This document shows, piece by piece, positions 1-9,020 of a stretch of DNA of 64,000 nucleotides. Within the stretch, counting starts at the first letter, position 1. Every line of letters starts with the position of its first letter. The notes below the pieces were generated by a model. That model saw only the letters and a list, made by a program, of their open reading frames with translations. It made no database searches and was not told the DNA's origin. The position numbers and the translations under genes are program-made. The stretch is from UBA11591 sp040220895 (GTDB lineage: Bacteria; Bacteroidota; Bacteroidia; Flavobacteriales_E; Vicingaceae), in NCBI GenBank assembly GCA_040220895.1, contig JAVJVY010000016.1, positions 1 through 64,000 of the forward strand, read 5' to 3'.

Positions 1-154
1 CTATGACCGCTGGGGCAACATGGTATTCAACTCGGGCAATTATGAGAATAACTGGGATGGTGGAGATCACCCACAGGGAACCTACTACTTCATCCTCAAA
101 GTGGACGACCCAGACAACACCGTACACAAAGGAGTGATTACCCTTATAAGGTAA
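1..154 (+). CDS. C-terminal end of a T9SS cargo protein (gliding motility-associated C-terminal domain), 5' truncated
   Basis: The window opens inside a gene; the frame begins at base 2 and stops with TAA at 152-154. The visible 50 residues start YDRWGNMVF, continue with NNWDGG and GTYYFIL, and end in GVITLIR. This is the typical second half of the CHU_C / type B T9SS sorting domain (YNRWG...WDG...PDGTYYY...KGxVTLxR), also seen at the end of the giant protein near 30.4 kb. The protein is therefore very likely secreted through the type IX system and held at or released from the cell surface. Everything upstream of the domain, and hence the protein's function, lies outside the window. A good hairpin terminator follows. 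Confidence 0.85.
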   Translation, partial: YDRWGNMVFNSGNYENNWDGGDHPQGTYYFILKVDDPDNTVHKGVITLIR

Positions 155-174
155 GAACCTCAAAAAGAGACAAG

Positions 175-207
175 AACCCTTCGGTCTGCTGGCCGAAGGG
201 TTTTTTT
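175..207 (+). terminator. Rho-independent terminator after the truncated cargo gene
   Basis: AACCCTTCGG (175-184) pairs with CCGAAGGGTT (193-202) across an 8-base loop and runs into seven T residues (201-207). It sits 20 bases after the stop codon of the first gene and ahead of metF. Confidence 0.85.
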
Positions 208-259
208 GTGTCCAATGTTGGTCTATTGCGTAGATTTACCGCCATAAATTATTCGGACA

Positions 260-1213
260 ATGAAGGTCATTGATAAATTAAATAAAAGTTCCAAACCACT
301 GCTGTCTTTCGAGATACTTCCGCCGTTAAAAGGAAAAAGTATACAATCGTTATATGACGGAATTGATCCGCTGATGGAATTCAAGCCCGCCTTTATTAAT
401 GTCACTTATCATCGAGAAGAATACGTTTACAAGAAAAGAGAGAAAGGCTATCTTGAAAAAGTATCCATCAGGAAACGACCTGGCACTGTAGGAATTTGCG
501 CGGCTCTCATTAACAAATACGACATTGAAGCTGTTCCTCATCTGATCTGTGGTGGGTTCAACCGTGAAGAAACTGAGAATGCCCTGATTGATTTACATTT
601 TCTTGGCATTAACAATGTTCTGGCATTGAGGGGTGATCCTATTAAAACTGAGCAAAACTTTATTCCTGAAGAAGGGGGGAATACCTATGCCATTGATCTG
701 GTTCAACAGATCAGAGAATTGAATAAAGGAGTTTATAACGATGAAGAAATGAGAAATGCCACGCCCACTGACTTTTGTATAGGTGTGGCTGGATATCCTG
801 AAAAGCATTTCGAAGCACCAAACATGGAAACAGATCTGAAGCATTTAAGAAGTAAGATCGAGGCAGGTGCAGAATACATCGTCACTCAATTGTTCTATGA
901 CAACAAACGATTTTTTGAGTTTGTAAAAATGTGCAGAGATAATGGCATTGATGTCCCCATTATTCCAGGTTTGAAGCCAATAACTAAAAAGGAGCAATTA
1001 AAGTCGTTAACAAAGTTCTTCCACGTTTCTCTTCCTTATGAACTTTCCAGGGAACTGGACAATGCAAAAGATGATGTTGAAGTTGCAAAAATAGGCGAGG
1101 ACTGGGCTATTGAACAGTGTCGCGAATTGTTGGAATCCGGGGTACCATGCTTACACTTTTACACCATGGGCAAGTCTTCGGCGGTCAGGAACATTGCCGA
1201 GAAGTTGTATTAG
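260..1213 (+). CDS. metF: Methylenetetrahydrofolate reductase
   Basis: MetF reduces 5,10-methylene-THF to 5-methyl-THF with an FAD cofactor, supplying the methyl group for methionine synthesis. The 317 residues cover the whole single-domain bacterial enzyme. Visible hallmarks are LSFEILPP with the catalytic-type Glu18, FINVTYH (45-51), VPHLICGGFNREE (92-104), NVLALRGDP (119-127) and, later, GVAGYPEKH and EAGAEYIVTQLFYD. The ATG at 260 is the natural start because the conserved SFE motif follows at the usual distance. The gene stands alone on the plus strand and its stop codon overlaps the convergent ribE stop by 4 bases. A degenerate -7 box (TAGATTTA, 231-238) lies upstream, 22 bases after a TTG. 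Confidence 0.95.
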   Translation: MKVIDKLNKSSKPLLSFEILPPLKGKSIQSLYDGIDPLMEFKPAFINVTYHREEYVYKKREKGYLEKVSIRKRPGTVGICAALINKYDIEAVPHLICGGFNREETENALIDLHFLGINNVLALRGDPIKTEQNFIPEEGGNTYAIDLVQQIRELNKGVYNDEEMRNATPTDFCIGVAGYPEKHFEAPNMETDLKHLRSKIEAGAEYIVTQLFYDNKRFFEFVKMCRDNGIDVPIIPGLKPITKKEQLKSLTKFFHVSLPYELSRELDNAKDDVEVAKIGEDWAIEQCRELLESGVPCLHFYTMGKSSAVRNIAEKLY

Positions 1214-1794
1214 GATTTTGACAATTTCTCGATGTATTTTCCAACGATGTCAAATTCAATATTGACCCTGCTTCCGATCTGAATTTCATTAAAAACAGTA
1301 TTTGCGTAAGTATAGGGGATAATAGAAACCTCAAACTCATTTTCCGAAAGATCCGAAATGGTAAGACTTACTCCATTGATGCTTATAGACCCTTTATCGA
1401 TTAAAACGTGCTTTGGTTTTTCACGAAATTTAAATCTGTATTGCCAGCTGCCGTTCAAGTCACGAATGGCCATGCATTCTGCGGTTTGATCTACGTGCCC
1501 CTGAACAATATGGCCGTCAAGCCGGTCGTTCAGTCGCACACTTCGCTCCAGGTTAATGTGATCTCCTTTTTTTAAATCGGCAAGATTAGATTTCTCTAAA
1601 CTTTCCTGAATGACGTCTACAAAATGTATGTCTTCTTTGATGTCTACAACTGTGAGGCATACACCGTTATGGGCAACGCTTTGATCAATTTTAAGCTCAT
1701 TTGCAATAGCACTCTGAACTCCCATAACCAGATTACTTCCCTTGTATTCGATGCTCTTTACCACACCGAGCTTTTCAATAATTCCACTAAACAT
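1210..1794 (-). CDS. ribE: Riboflavin synthase alpha chain
   Basis: This enzyme dismutates two 6,7-dimethyl-8-ribityllumazine molecules to riboflavin. The 194-residue protein begins with the diagnostic MFSGIIEKLG and has two lumazine-binding repeats. The first runs from residue 1 to about 92 with NGVCLTV (43-49). The second begins near GHIVQGHVDQT (94-104) and holds NGVSLTI (140-146). Length is slightly below the common 195-215. Its 3' end overlaps the convergent metF by 4 bases. It is separated by 14 bases from the upstream 918-residue surface protein gene on the same strand, so the two may be cotranscribed even though their functions look unrelated. Confidence 0.95.
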   Translation of the reverse strand: MFSGIIEKLGVVKSIEYKGSNLVMGVQSAIANELKIDQSVAHNGVCLTVVDIKEDIHFVDVIQESLEKSNLADLKKGDHINLERSVRLNDRLDGHIVQGHVDQTAECMAIRDLNGSWQYRFKFREKPKHVLIDKGSISINGVSLTISDLSENEFEVSIIPYTYANTVFNEIQIGSRVNIEFDIVGKYIEKLSKS

Positions 1795-1808
1795 AAAGGG
1801 TGAATGTT

Positions 1809-4565
1809 TTATTTATTACGACCCACTAGATGAACAACACCTTTTAATTCAATCTCTTGTTGGCCAAACACCGATTTTTGGCGAACCAGACATGTGTAAA
1901 AATAGACGCCATCTGAAACGTATTTGTTTTCGCTGAAATGCCTCCCATCCCATAAAATATCTGGATCATCGGTTTTGAACACCACCTCACCCCATCGATT
2001 TACAATTGTCATATCAACACCGTCCACGAAACAATAAGGGAAAGGCCTGAATAGATCATTGACCCCGTCTCCATTTGGTGTGAACACATTAGGTAGTTCG
2101 TAAAGCCTGCAATTATCAATGCAAACAGTGTCAATCACTGGGCTTGCATTATCGAAAGAATCTATGGCTGTTATGTAATAGCAACCCGATCTTGTATTAT
2201 TCTGATAATGGGTGAAATTGGTTTCAGAAGGGTTATCGATAATTCGGTGTAACAACGTATAGTCTCCAAAATAAGAAGGACTAAAATAAAGTTCATAAAG
2301 CCTGACGTCATCGGTGGAATCACAAGCGAGGTTGGGATTGGTCCACTGCAGGTATACCTTGTCCACTCGGTCTATGATATCATTGCCTCCACAACGATCC
2401 GGATTTTCCTTTACAAGATTTCTGACCTCATCACAATCTTCGGCACTCAGGGCCAGATCTGGCGGACACGGAGCTTGCATATCTACAGGCTGATTGCAGT
2501 GCACCTGTGACCAGTTAAACAAAGGCTTAGCAATGCTATTCAAGGAGTATTCACCTTTGCTTCTGATCAAGTAGCAATAGGTTCTGAGATTTGTCAATCC
2601 GGTATCAGTAAAGCGATCTTTTGAAGTTTCTCCAATCAACACAGGGTTATTTGGATCACTATCTTCAACCCGGTATATTTCATACAAATAATTCCTCCAA
2701 GGCACCAGTTCGTTCCATTCCAGGATCAGTTTATTGTCTTGGGCTACAGACCTAAGATAAATCGAAGTACCGGCAACTGAAAAACCCATACTAACTTCAT
2801 TTGCTGTGCTCAGATCGAGCATTTCAATTTTGTACATGTATTCAAGCTCCTGTGTGTTCAATCCAATGTCAACAAAAGTGGTATCGAGAAAATCAGAAGT
2901 ATTGCCTACAATTTCAAATTCCTGACTTTTTCGAGTAGAGGTTCTGTATATTTTATAAGAATATGGCCCGGGAAACAAAATACTGTCATGTTCTGAAGGT
3001 GGCGACCAGGCTATTTCAATTTCACCATCGATCAGATCAGTGCTCATTACGTTTACATTGGTAAGAATTGGAACATCTTTTTTAAGCTGGGTGCAGACCT
3101 CTTCTGATGCATAACTTTCTGCTCCGTCAGGAAAGTAAGAAACAATCAAATAACAGTAAATTTCACCGGGTATCAGTCCATTGCCATCATTGTCGTCCTG
3201 AAATGAAGTTTCATTGATGTTTTCACCCTCATAAATAAGATTGTATCCAATATTTGGTGGAACCCCAGTTTGACATTGATCGGGTACAAATCCCGAAGGC
3301 CCGAGTTTTCTATAAATGCGATATCCGATGCAATCATTGCATTTCTGCTTTTCCCACTCTAATAAAACAAAACTTGTCAGGGCCGTTGCCGAGACATTCT
3401 CAACCGGTGGCGCCACTACCAGGATTTCATTGGTCGCGTAGTTAGAAAGTTTCGGAGTACCGTTATCGGTAGCCTTGTAAGTGACAGTATAGGCACTTTT
3501 TTGAATGTGGTTACAGTCTGTGGTCCAGTCTATAATCAACTCCAGGGGATTTACACCTTTTGTCAGGGTATTGGCCGTTGGAGCAATTTCAAAAGGTCCA
3601 CCGTAGGCAAGGAAAGTTTCGACCTTCGTGCCATTCCCACTTCCGTTATTATCGTCCAATGTGTCGGTGGCGAACACACTGTACCTTAGGTTTTCTCCGG
3701 CCATAACACAATAGTCATTCAGACCGTAAATGGTTGGAGGGCGGTTATTGCAATTTCCACTGACATCAACTTGCATGTCTCTTAGAATGGAGCCTACCTG
3801 ATATATGTTGATGGAGCCATTGGCGGTGATATCCCTTCTGTATTCTGTTATTAGAATAGCTAAGTTATATTCCCCCACACCTATCGGTGAATCCCAGGTC
3901 AAGATCCCTGTAACCGGGTCAATGGTTATAAATTTACTTGCGTTGGGGAAAGAGTATCCGGGAATGGGTTGTCCTCCTGTTCCCTTGCTGACAACCAAGC
4001 TGTAGACAAGGCTGTCCCCGTCGGGATCCCAAGCTCCGGGACTATGAATAAAAGGAGCACCAACACAGGCAAAATCAATGGGAGGGTTCAGTAATATTGG
4101 CGTAGAATTGGAATTGCTTAGGGTAATATTCAGGGTAGATTCAATGTAAAACATCTCATCAATTGAATTGGGAATGTTTATGACCTCTCCGTTCCTGTTT
4201 GGATCAAGCATACTGATCACATATTTTCCTGCACCGGGAAATGTATGTTCAGTCCTATAGATGTTTTTTTGAATGTCAGATCTGCCTAAAAACGGAGTGA
4301 TCTTCGAAGTCCTTGAAATAGAATCGAGCCCGCTTCCATCACCGTAATCAATACCCAGTTCTGGCCTGTCGGCATTGGATGGGCCTATTTCAGTGTAAGT
4401 GATTATTTGAATCTCAAATTTGAATCCCTCAATCCGCTTATAAACGATCTCACCTGCCCGATTGTGTGTTGCATAGCTAGCTGTTGCCGTGGTCAGAAGC
4501 AAAAAAGCGAAAATTGCAAGGGACAGGTTCAGGTGCCTGGTGAATAAAAATAGACTCTTTACCAA
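1809..4565 (-). CDS. Large secreted multidomain protein with T9SS type B (gliding motility-associated) C-terminal domain
   Basis: A 918-residue protein with an N-terminal signal peptide (hydrophobic stretch about 12-28, likely cleavage after SYA at 32). After THNRAGEI there is a region rich in beta-strand signatures. It includes a cadherin/PKD-like stretch near DPDGDSLVYS (about residues 180-260) and two or three fibronectin III-like modules (TALTSFVLLEWEK, EIEIAWSPPS, KLILEWNEL). The last 95 residues, from LPNVFTPNGDG at about 824, are a CHU_C domain with NRWGEVVF and SDGVYFYTCLV, predicting T9SS export. Several Cys residues suggest disulfides outside the cell. No enzymatic motif was recognised; an adhesin or matrix role is inference. 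It lies upstream of ribE on the same strand and is divergent from pdxA. Confidence 0.8.
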   Translation of the reverse strand: MVKSLFLFTRHLNLSLAIFAFLLLTTATASYATHNRAGEIVYKRIEGFKFEIQIITYTEIGPSNADRPELGIDYGDGSGLDSISRTSKITPFLGRSDIQKNIYRTEHTFPGAGKYVISMLDPNRNGEVINIPNSIDEMFYIESTLNITLSNSNSTPILLNPPIDFACVGAPFIHSPGAWDPDGDSLVYSLVVSKGTGGQPIPGYSFPNASKFITIDPVTGILTWDSPIGVGEYNLAILITEYRRDITANGSINIYQVGSILRDMQVDVSGNCNNRPPTIYGLNDYCVMAGENLRYSVFATDTLDDNNGSGNGTKVETFLAYGGPFEIAPTANTLTKGVNPLELIIDWTTDCNHIQKSAYTVTYKATDNGTPKLSNYATNEILVVAPPVENVSATALTSFVLLEWEKQKCNDCIGYRIYRKLGPSGFVPDQCQTGVPPNIGYNLIYEGENINETSFQDDNDGNGLIPGEIYCYLIVSYFPDGAESYASEEVCTQLKKDVPILTNVNVMSTDLIDGEIEIAWSPPSEHDSILFPGPYSYKIYRTSTRKSQEFEIVGNTSDFLDTTFVDIGLNTQELEYMYKIEMLDLSTANEVSMGFSVAGTSIYLRSVAQDNKLILEWNELVPWRNYLYEIYRVEDSDPNNPVLIGETSKDRFTDTGLTNLRTYCYLIRSKGEYSLNSIAKPLFNWSQVHCNQPVDMQAPCPPDLALSAEDCDEVRNLVKENPDRCGGNDIIDRVDKVYLQWTNPNLACDSTDDVRLYELYFSPSYFGDYTLLHRIIDNPSETNFTHYQNNTRSGCYYITAIDSFDNASPVIDTVCIDNCRLYELPNVFTPNGDGVNDLFRPFPYCFVDGVDMTIVNRWGEVVFKTDDPDILWDGRHFSENKYVSDGVYFYTCLVRQKSVFGQQEIELKGVVHLVGRNK

Positions 4566-4649
4566 TTGATTAACTTTGGGTCTTCTAAATTACGAATTAT
4601 ATTGGAGCACTGATCGGTGTTGAACTCACAACTGGCCTGACCTGCAGCT

Positions 4650-5663
4650 ATGATTACGCATTTAAAATCCAATCTTGGTATCACCATCGGTGATGTAAAC
4701 GGTATAGGGCCTGAGGTATTGCTTAAAACCTTTGCCGATCAAAGGCTGTTCGAATTATGCATCCCTGTAGTTTACGGTTCAAGGGAAGTTTTACGGCAAT
4801 ACGCAAAAATCCTAGGAATTATCGACTTTAATATACTGGGAATAAGCAACTTAACGGAAGTAAGAGAAAACACGCTTAACGTTATTGAAGTTCAAGAAAA
4901 GCAAATTGATATTTCGCCGGGCAAACCCTCTTTGGAAGGTGCCGCTCTGGCATTCAGCTCCATGGAAAAAGCTGCCAGTGACGCCCTAGAAGGTCACATC
5001 GATGGAATAATAACCAGCCCTTTGAACAAGAAAAATATCGAATCGATCCATCCGGATTTTACCGGGCATACTTCATACTTTTCACTTAGGGCCGGGAATG
5101 AAGCACAAATGATTTTAGCCTCAGATAAGATAAAAATAGCCATGGTCACGGGTCATGTACCCATTGCTAAAGTTAGTGCTATGTTGAGTATCGAGGGAAT
5201 ATTCAATTGCATCCAGACCCTTAGTCAGAGTCTAACAAATGATTTTGCAATTACCAACCCGAGCATTGCTGTTTTAGGTCTCAATCCCCACGCTGGCGAA
5301 GAAGGTCTTTTGGGGAAGGAAGAGCAAGAAGTCATAACACCGGCCATTGAAATGGCCCGATCTGAAAAGATAAATTGTACTGGTCCTCTGGCATCAGACG
5401 GGTTTTTTGGGGCAGGAAGCTACAAGAAATTTGATGGAATTCTCGCTATGTACCACGATCAAGCACTCATTCCATTTAAAACTATCAGTTTTGATGATGG
5501 CGTGAATTTCTCAGCGAATCTCAGTTTTGTTAGAACTTCACCCGATCATGGGACGGCCTATGACATTGCAGGAAAAGGGCTGGCCAGTGAATCATCCTTC
5601 AAACAATCCGTGTATTTGGCGCATACAATATGGAGCAGGAGAACAAGTCACCTGGACAAATGA
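4650..5663 (+). CDS. pdxA: 4-hydroxythreonine-4-phosphate dehydrogenase
   Basis: PdxA oxidises 4-phosphohydroxy-L-threonine in the DXP-dependent pyridoxal phosphate pathway. The 337 residues begin with GITIGDVNGIGPEV (PdxA glycine-rich start) and contain ITSPLNKKNI (121-130), FTGHTSYF (137-144), MVTGHVP, LGLNPHAGEEG and AMYHDQALIPFK. His169, His214 and His269 fall where the three metal-binding histidines of the family are expected. Length matches the family (about 330-340). The gene is divergent from the 918-residue surface protein. A TAACTTTG box at 4571-4578 could be its -7 element, leaving a leader of about 65 bases, but no clear -33 partner is seen. Confidence 0.95.
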   Translation: MITHLKSNLGITIGDVNGIGPEVLLKTFADQRLFELCIPVVYGSREVLRQYAKILGIIDFNILGISNLTEVRENTLNVIEVQEKQIDISPGKPSLEGAALAFSSMEKAASDALEGHIDGIITSPLNKKNIESIHPDFTGHTSYFSLRAGNEAQMILASDKIKIAMVTGHVPIAKVSAMLSIEGIFNCIQTLSQSLTNDFAITNPSIAVLGLNPHAGEEGLLGKEEQEVITPAIEMARSEKINCTGPLASDGFFGAGSYKKFDGILAMYHDQALIPFKTISFDDGVNFSANLSFVRTSPDHGTAYDIAGKGLASESSFKQSVYLAHTIWSRRTSHLDK

Positions 5664-5736
5664 AATGCTGATAATGACATTCAACCTTCTGATGTTCAAT
5701 TAGACTTTAACGATAGCGGATAGTATTAAAAATCAT

Positions 5737-5744
5737 TACATTTG
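5737..5744 (+). promoter_or_regulatory. Candidate -7 box for the yceD-rpmF-plsX-fabH-acc cluster
   Basis: TACATTTG matches the Bacteroidota -7 consensus TAnnTTTG exactly and lies 25 bases before the yceD start. No convincing -33 TTG was found at 17-23 bases upstream, so this rests on the -7 box alone. Confidence 0.5.
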
Positions 5745-5769
5745 CGCCCTTTCTTCAGCAAGTATTTCG

Positions 5770-6276
5770 ATGAGTAAGCAGTATCAGATTCAATTCGAGC
5801 CGATGAACATGGGCTCACATCGTCTGGAATTCGCAGTTGACGGAAACTTGTTCAGTAAATGGGGAAATAATGACTTGATGAGTGCCGACGTGATGATAGA
5901 CGTCGAGATGATCAAATCGGCAAACATGTTGGACCTGAGATTGGAATTTGAAGGTCAGTTCCAACTTCCGTGCGACCGCTGTAATGAGAGTCTTTACATT
6001 CCCTTGAAAGAAGGTGGAAAACTGATCGTAAAATACGGCCAGATTTCCCATGAAGAAATGGACGACCTTATTATCCTTGGTGATAACGAGCATGTCCTTG
6101 ACCTGGAGTATTACTTTTATGAGAGCTTGTCTTTAATGATTCCTGCCAGGAACGTTCACGATGAAGAAGACTGTGATCCGGAAGTCTTAAAATTATTAAA
6201 AGGAAAAATAAACAATAACAATGACGAGGTAGACCCCCGTTGGGAAAGCCTAAAAAATTCCAAATTAAATCAATAG
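5770..6276 (+). CDS. YceD/DUF177 family protein (23S rRNA accumulation / ribosome-linked)
   Basis: A 168-residue DUF177 (YceD) family protein. The core signature is LPCDRCNESLYIPL with Cys68 and Cys71. A DEEDCDPEVL segment with Cys135 lies further on, as is common in the Bacteroidota branch of the family. YceD proteins are linked to 23S rRNA accumulation and are almost always encoded directly before rpmF, as here (2 bases between stop and the rpmF start). The context therefore supports the call strongly, though the biochemical role is not settled. It is the first gene of a run that continues through plsX and fabH to accB-accC. Confidence 0.88.
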   Translation: MSKQYQIQFEPMNMGSHRLEFAVDGNLFSKWGNNDLMSADVMIDVEMIKSANMLDLRLEFEGQFQLPCDRCNESLYIPLKEGGKLIVKYGQISHEEMDDLIILGDNEHVLDLEYYFYESLSLMIPARNVHDEEDCDPEVLKLLKGKINNNNDEVDPRWESLKNSKLNQ

Positions 6277-6278
6277 TT

Positions 6279-6464
6279 ATGGCACATCCAAAACGAAAAA
6301 TATCCAAGACCCGCCGAGATAAAAGAAGGACACACGACAAAGCCGTAGCGCCCACGATCAGCACTTGCTCAAATTGTGGTGCTCCTGTTCTATATCACAG
6401 AGTTTGCGCAGATTGCGGATATTACAAAGGAAAGCAAGCGATCGAAAAAGAGATTGCGATTTAA
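6279..6464 (+). CDS. rpmF: 50S ribosomal protein L32
   Basis: The 61-residue protein MAHPKRKISKTRRDKRR... is L32 of the large ribosomal subunit. It has the zinc-ribbon form with Cys30, Cys33, Cys43 and Cys46 (CSNC...CADC), so this copy is the zinc-binding version. The start is the ATG at 6279; an in-frame upstream ATG at 6240 lies inside yceD and would add 13 residues that do not belong to the family. The gene follows yceD by 2 bases and precedes plsX, the classical yceD-rpmF-plsX-fabH arrangement. Confidence 0.96.
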   Translation: MAHPKRKISKTRRDKRRTHDKAVAPTISTCSNCGAPVLYHRVCADCGYYKGKQAIEKEIAI

Positions 6465-6512
6465 ATACCATCCATCTTCCATCCACCCTATATCTGGTAA
6501 AGAGAATCCAGA

Positions 6513-7451
6513 ATGAAGATCGGCATTGATATAATGGGCGGAGACTTTGCCCCATCTGCTACCGTAGAAGGGTCATTTCTGGCCATGCAACAATTTGGAC
6601 CTGACTGTGAGCTGGTGCTTGTTGGAAAGGAAGAAGAAATCAGGTCTGAAATGTCAAAGTTTGATGTTGAGGCCCTGTCATTTTCCGTTGTCAATGCTAC
6701 TGAAGTAATTGAGATGGGAGAACACCCCACCAAGGTTTTTGCTAAAAAGCCTGATTCCAGCATTAGTGTTGGCTTTAATTTGCTGAATAATAAGAAAATT
6801 GATGCCTTTTGCAGTGTTGGGAACACCGGTGCAATGCTTGTGGGTTCCATGTATACGGTGCGATCCATCCCAGGTGTGATCAGGCCTTGCATAACGACAA
6901 TAATTCCAAAGGAAGACGGAGGTGTGGGTATCATTTTGGATGTCGGTACCAATGCCGATTGTAAACCCGATGTCTTATACCAATTTGCTATCCTTGGCAG
7001 TTTGTACCTTAAATTGGTTTATCAGGTGGATAACCCCAAGGTTGGATTACTGAATATTGGTGAAGAAGAAGGGAAAGGAAACTTATTAACCCAGTCCACC
7101 TACAACCTGATGAAAGGCACGGCTGATTTCAATTTTATTGGGAATGTCGAGGGCAGGGATTTTTTTGGGGACAAGGCCGACGTATTTGTTTGCGATGGGT
7201 TCACTGGTAATATCGTTCTGAAGGAAATGGAAGCCTTTTACAGTTTATACCAAAGGCGCAAACTTGCAGATTCATTTTTTGATCGACTCAATTATGAATT
7301 ATACGGTGGTACTCCGATTCTTGGAATTAATTCTAATGTGGTCATCGGCCACGGAATATCGAGTCCACTCGCAATTAAAAACATGCTATTGCACACCCGA
7401 CAAGTGGTTGAATCTAAATTATCAGATCAAATCAAAGGCGTGTTTAATTAA
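6513..7451 (+). CDS. plsX: Phosphate acyltransferase PlsX
   Basis: PlsX makes acyl-phosphate from acyl-ACP and phosphate, feeding PlsY in phospholipid synthesis. The 312 residues begin MKIGIDIMGGDFAP, the hallmark of the family, and include CSVGNTGAML, LDVGTNADCKP, LLNIGEEEGKGN, FIGNVEGRD and CDGFTGNIVLK. It ends with the conserved GHGISSPLAIKNM segment. Length is at the short end of the family (about 310-345). It lies between rpmF and fabH on the plus strand and is expected to be a soluble, membrane-associated protein. Confidence 0.96.
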   Translation: MKIGIDIMGGDFAPSATVEGSFLAMQQFGPDCELVLVGKEEEIRSEMSKFDVEALSFSVVNATEVIEMGEHPTKVFAKKPDSSISVGFNLLNNKKIDAFCSVGNTGAMLVGSMYTVRSIPGVIRPCITTIIPKEDGGVGIILDVGTNADCKPDVLYQFAILGSLYLKLVYQVDNPKVGLLNIGEEEGKGNLLTQSTYNLMKGTADFNFIGNVEGRDFFGDKADVFVCDGFTGNIVLKEMEAFYSLYQRRKLADSFFDRLNYELYGGTPILGINSNVVIGHGISSPLAIKNMLLHTRQVVESKLSDQIKGVFN

Positions 7452-7468
7452 TTTTTTACTTTCATCCT

Positions 7469-8458
7469 ATGAAAACGACTGCGGCCATTACTGCTGTTGG
7501 AGGCTATATTCCAGAATACGTCCTTGACAACGAAGAACTGATGAAGTTGGTTGATACTACAGATGATTGGATTACTTCCAGAACTGGGATCAAGGAACGT
7601 AGAATATTGAAAGGTGAAGGCCTTGGCACTTCTGATATGGCCGTAAAAGCTGTTCAGGAAGTACTGGACAAAAGAGGTATTTTGGCCGAGGATATCGATA
7701 TGTTGATCTGCGCAACGGTCACGCCTGACCTGGTATTTCCGGCCACTGCAAATATAATTTGTGACAAATTGGGGGCGACCAATGCCTTTGGATATGATGT
7801 AAATGCAGCCTGTTCAGGGTTTATTTACGCGCTGACAACTGGCGCAAAATTCGTAGAAAGCGGAAGCCACAAGAAAGTCATTGTGGTGGGTGCTGATAAA
7901 ATGTCTTCCATAGTGGATTATACTGATAGAACTACCTGCATTATTTTTGGTGATGGAGGAGGAGCTGTGTTACTCGAGCCGAATCAAGAAGGACTGGGAA
8001 TATTGGATTCCATTCACAAAAGCGATGGTTCCGGAAGGGCATTCTTGCATCAGAAAGCAGGTGGCAGCGTGAAACCAGCAACGTTTCAGACCGTTACCGA
8101 CAGAGAACACTTTGTTTATCAAGAAGGTAAGTCGGTGTTTAAGTTTGCGGTAACCAACATGGCAGACGTATCCTATGAGATCATGAAAAGGAATAATTTG
8201 GGTGGAGATGATATTGCGTGGTTGGTGCCCCATCAGGCAAATAAACGTATCATTGATGCCACTGCCGAACGAATGGGTGTTGGCAGTGACAAGGTGATGC
8301 TCAATATTCAAAAATTCGGAAACACAACCAATGGCACAATACCCTTGTGTTTATGGGAATGGGAAGACAAATTGCACAAAGGAGAAACCTTGATACTTGC
8401 CGCTTTTGGCGGTGGGTTTACATGGGGCTCGATTTATTTGAAATGGGCCTATAATTGA
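7469..8458 (+). CDS. fabH: 3-oxoacyl-[ACP] synthase III
   Basis: FabH condenses acetyl-CoA (or a branched acyl-CoA) with malonyl-ACP to begin fatty-acid elongation. The 329-residue protein shows the catalytic triad Cys115 (NAACSGF), His255 (VPHQANKRI) and Asn285 (FGNTTNGT). It also has the DDWITSRTGI motif near the N-terminus and GDGGGAVLLE. Bacteroidota that make iso-branched lipids usually use FabH with branched starters. The fused branched-chain-type E1 gene at 48.8 kb would fit this, but substrate specificity cannot be read from sequence alone. The stop codon overlaps the upstream extension of accB. Confidence 0.97.
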   Translation: MKTTAAITAVGGYIPEYVLDNEELMKLVDTTDDWITSRTGIKERRILKGEGLGTSDMAVKAVQEVLDKRGILAEDIDMLICATVTPDLVFPATANIICDKLGATNAFGYDVNAACSGFIYALTTGAKFVESGSHKKVIVVGADKMSSIVDYTDRTTCIIFGDGGGAVLLEPNQEGLGILDSIHKSDGSGRAFLHQKAGGSVKPATFQTVTDREHFVYQEGKSVFKFAVTNMADVSYEIMKRNNLGGDDIAWLVPHQANKRIIDATAERMGVGSDKVMLNIQKFGNTTNGTIPLCLWEWEDKLHKGETLILAAFGGGFTWGSIYLKWAYN

Positions 8459-8478
8459 AGAACATTAATATCAATCTT

Positions 8479-8988
8479 ATGAAAATCAGTGAAATTCAAG
8501 ACTTAATTAAGTTTGTAGCCAAGTCTGGTGTCAGTCAGGTAGAGCTGGAATCTGAAGGCTTTAAACTGGTAATTAAAACCAGTTCTGAGAAAAAAATCAG
8601 GGGAAGGGATGTTCAGACAGCCGTTTACCAAACGCCCATGCAAATGCATTCAATGCCCATGCAGTCTCCGCCAGCACAACCTACCCCGCAGCCGGCTGCT
8701 CCTGCTGCTAAGGCAGAAGTGACAGCTCCCGAGGTGGAAAATGCCAATTATGTGACCGTCAAATCGCCTATGATAGGAACTTTTTATAGAAAGCCCTCGC
8801 CCGATAAACCGGTATTTGTGAATGTAGGAGATGCCGTGGAAGAGGGACAAACAGTATGCGTGATAGAAGCAATGAAACTTTTCAATGAAATTGAATCAGA
8901 GGTTTCGGGTAAAATAATCAAGGTATTGGTTGAAGATAATTCACCGGTAGAATATGATCAACCGCTATTTCTGATAGAACCGGCTTAA
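8479..8988 (+). CDS. accB: Biotin carboxyl carrier protein of acetyl-CoA carboxylase
   Basis: AccB carries the carboxyl group on biotin between AccC and the carboxyltransferase. With the ATG at 8479 the protein has 169 residues: an N-terminal MKISEIQDLIKFVAKSG domain, a Pro/Ala/Met-rich linker (about 51-80) and a C-terminal biotinyl domain. The biotinyl lysine is Lys133 in EAMKLFNE. The frame can be opened 8 codons earlier at a TTG (8455) that overlaps the fabH stop, but the ATG places the family N-terminus correctly and is preferred. accC follows 32 bases later. Confidence 0.95.
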   Translation: MKISEIQDLIKFVAKSGVSQVELESEGFKLVIKTSSEKKIRGRDVQTAVYQTPMQMHSMPMQSPPAQPTPQPAAPAAKAEVTAPEVENANYVTVKSPMIGTFYRKPSPDKPVFVNVGDAVEEGQTVCVIEAMKLFNEIESEVSGKIIKVLVEDNSPVEYDQPLFLIEPA

Positions 8989-9020
8989 AGCAAACATCCA
9001 GTAAATCGATTCGACGAAAC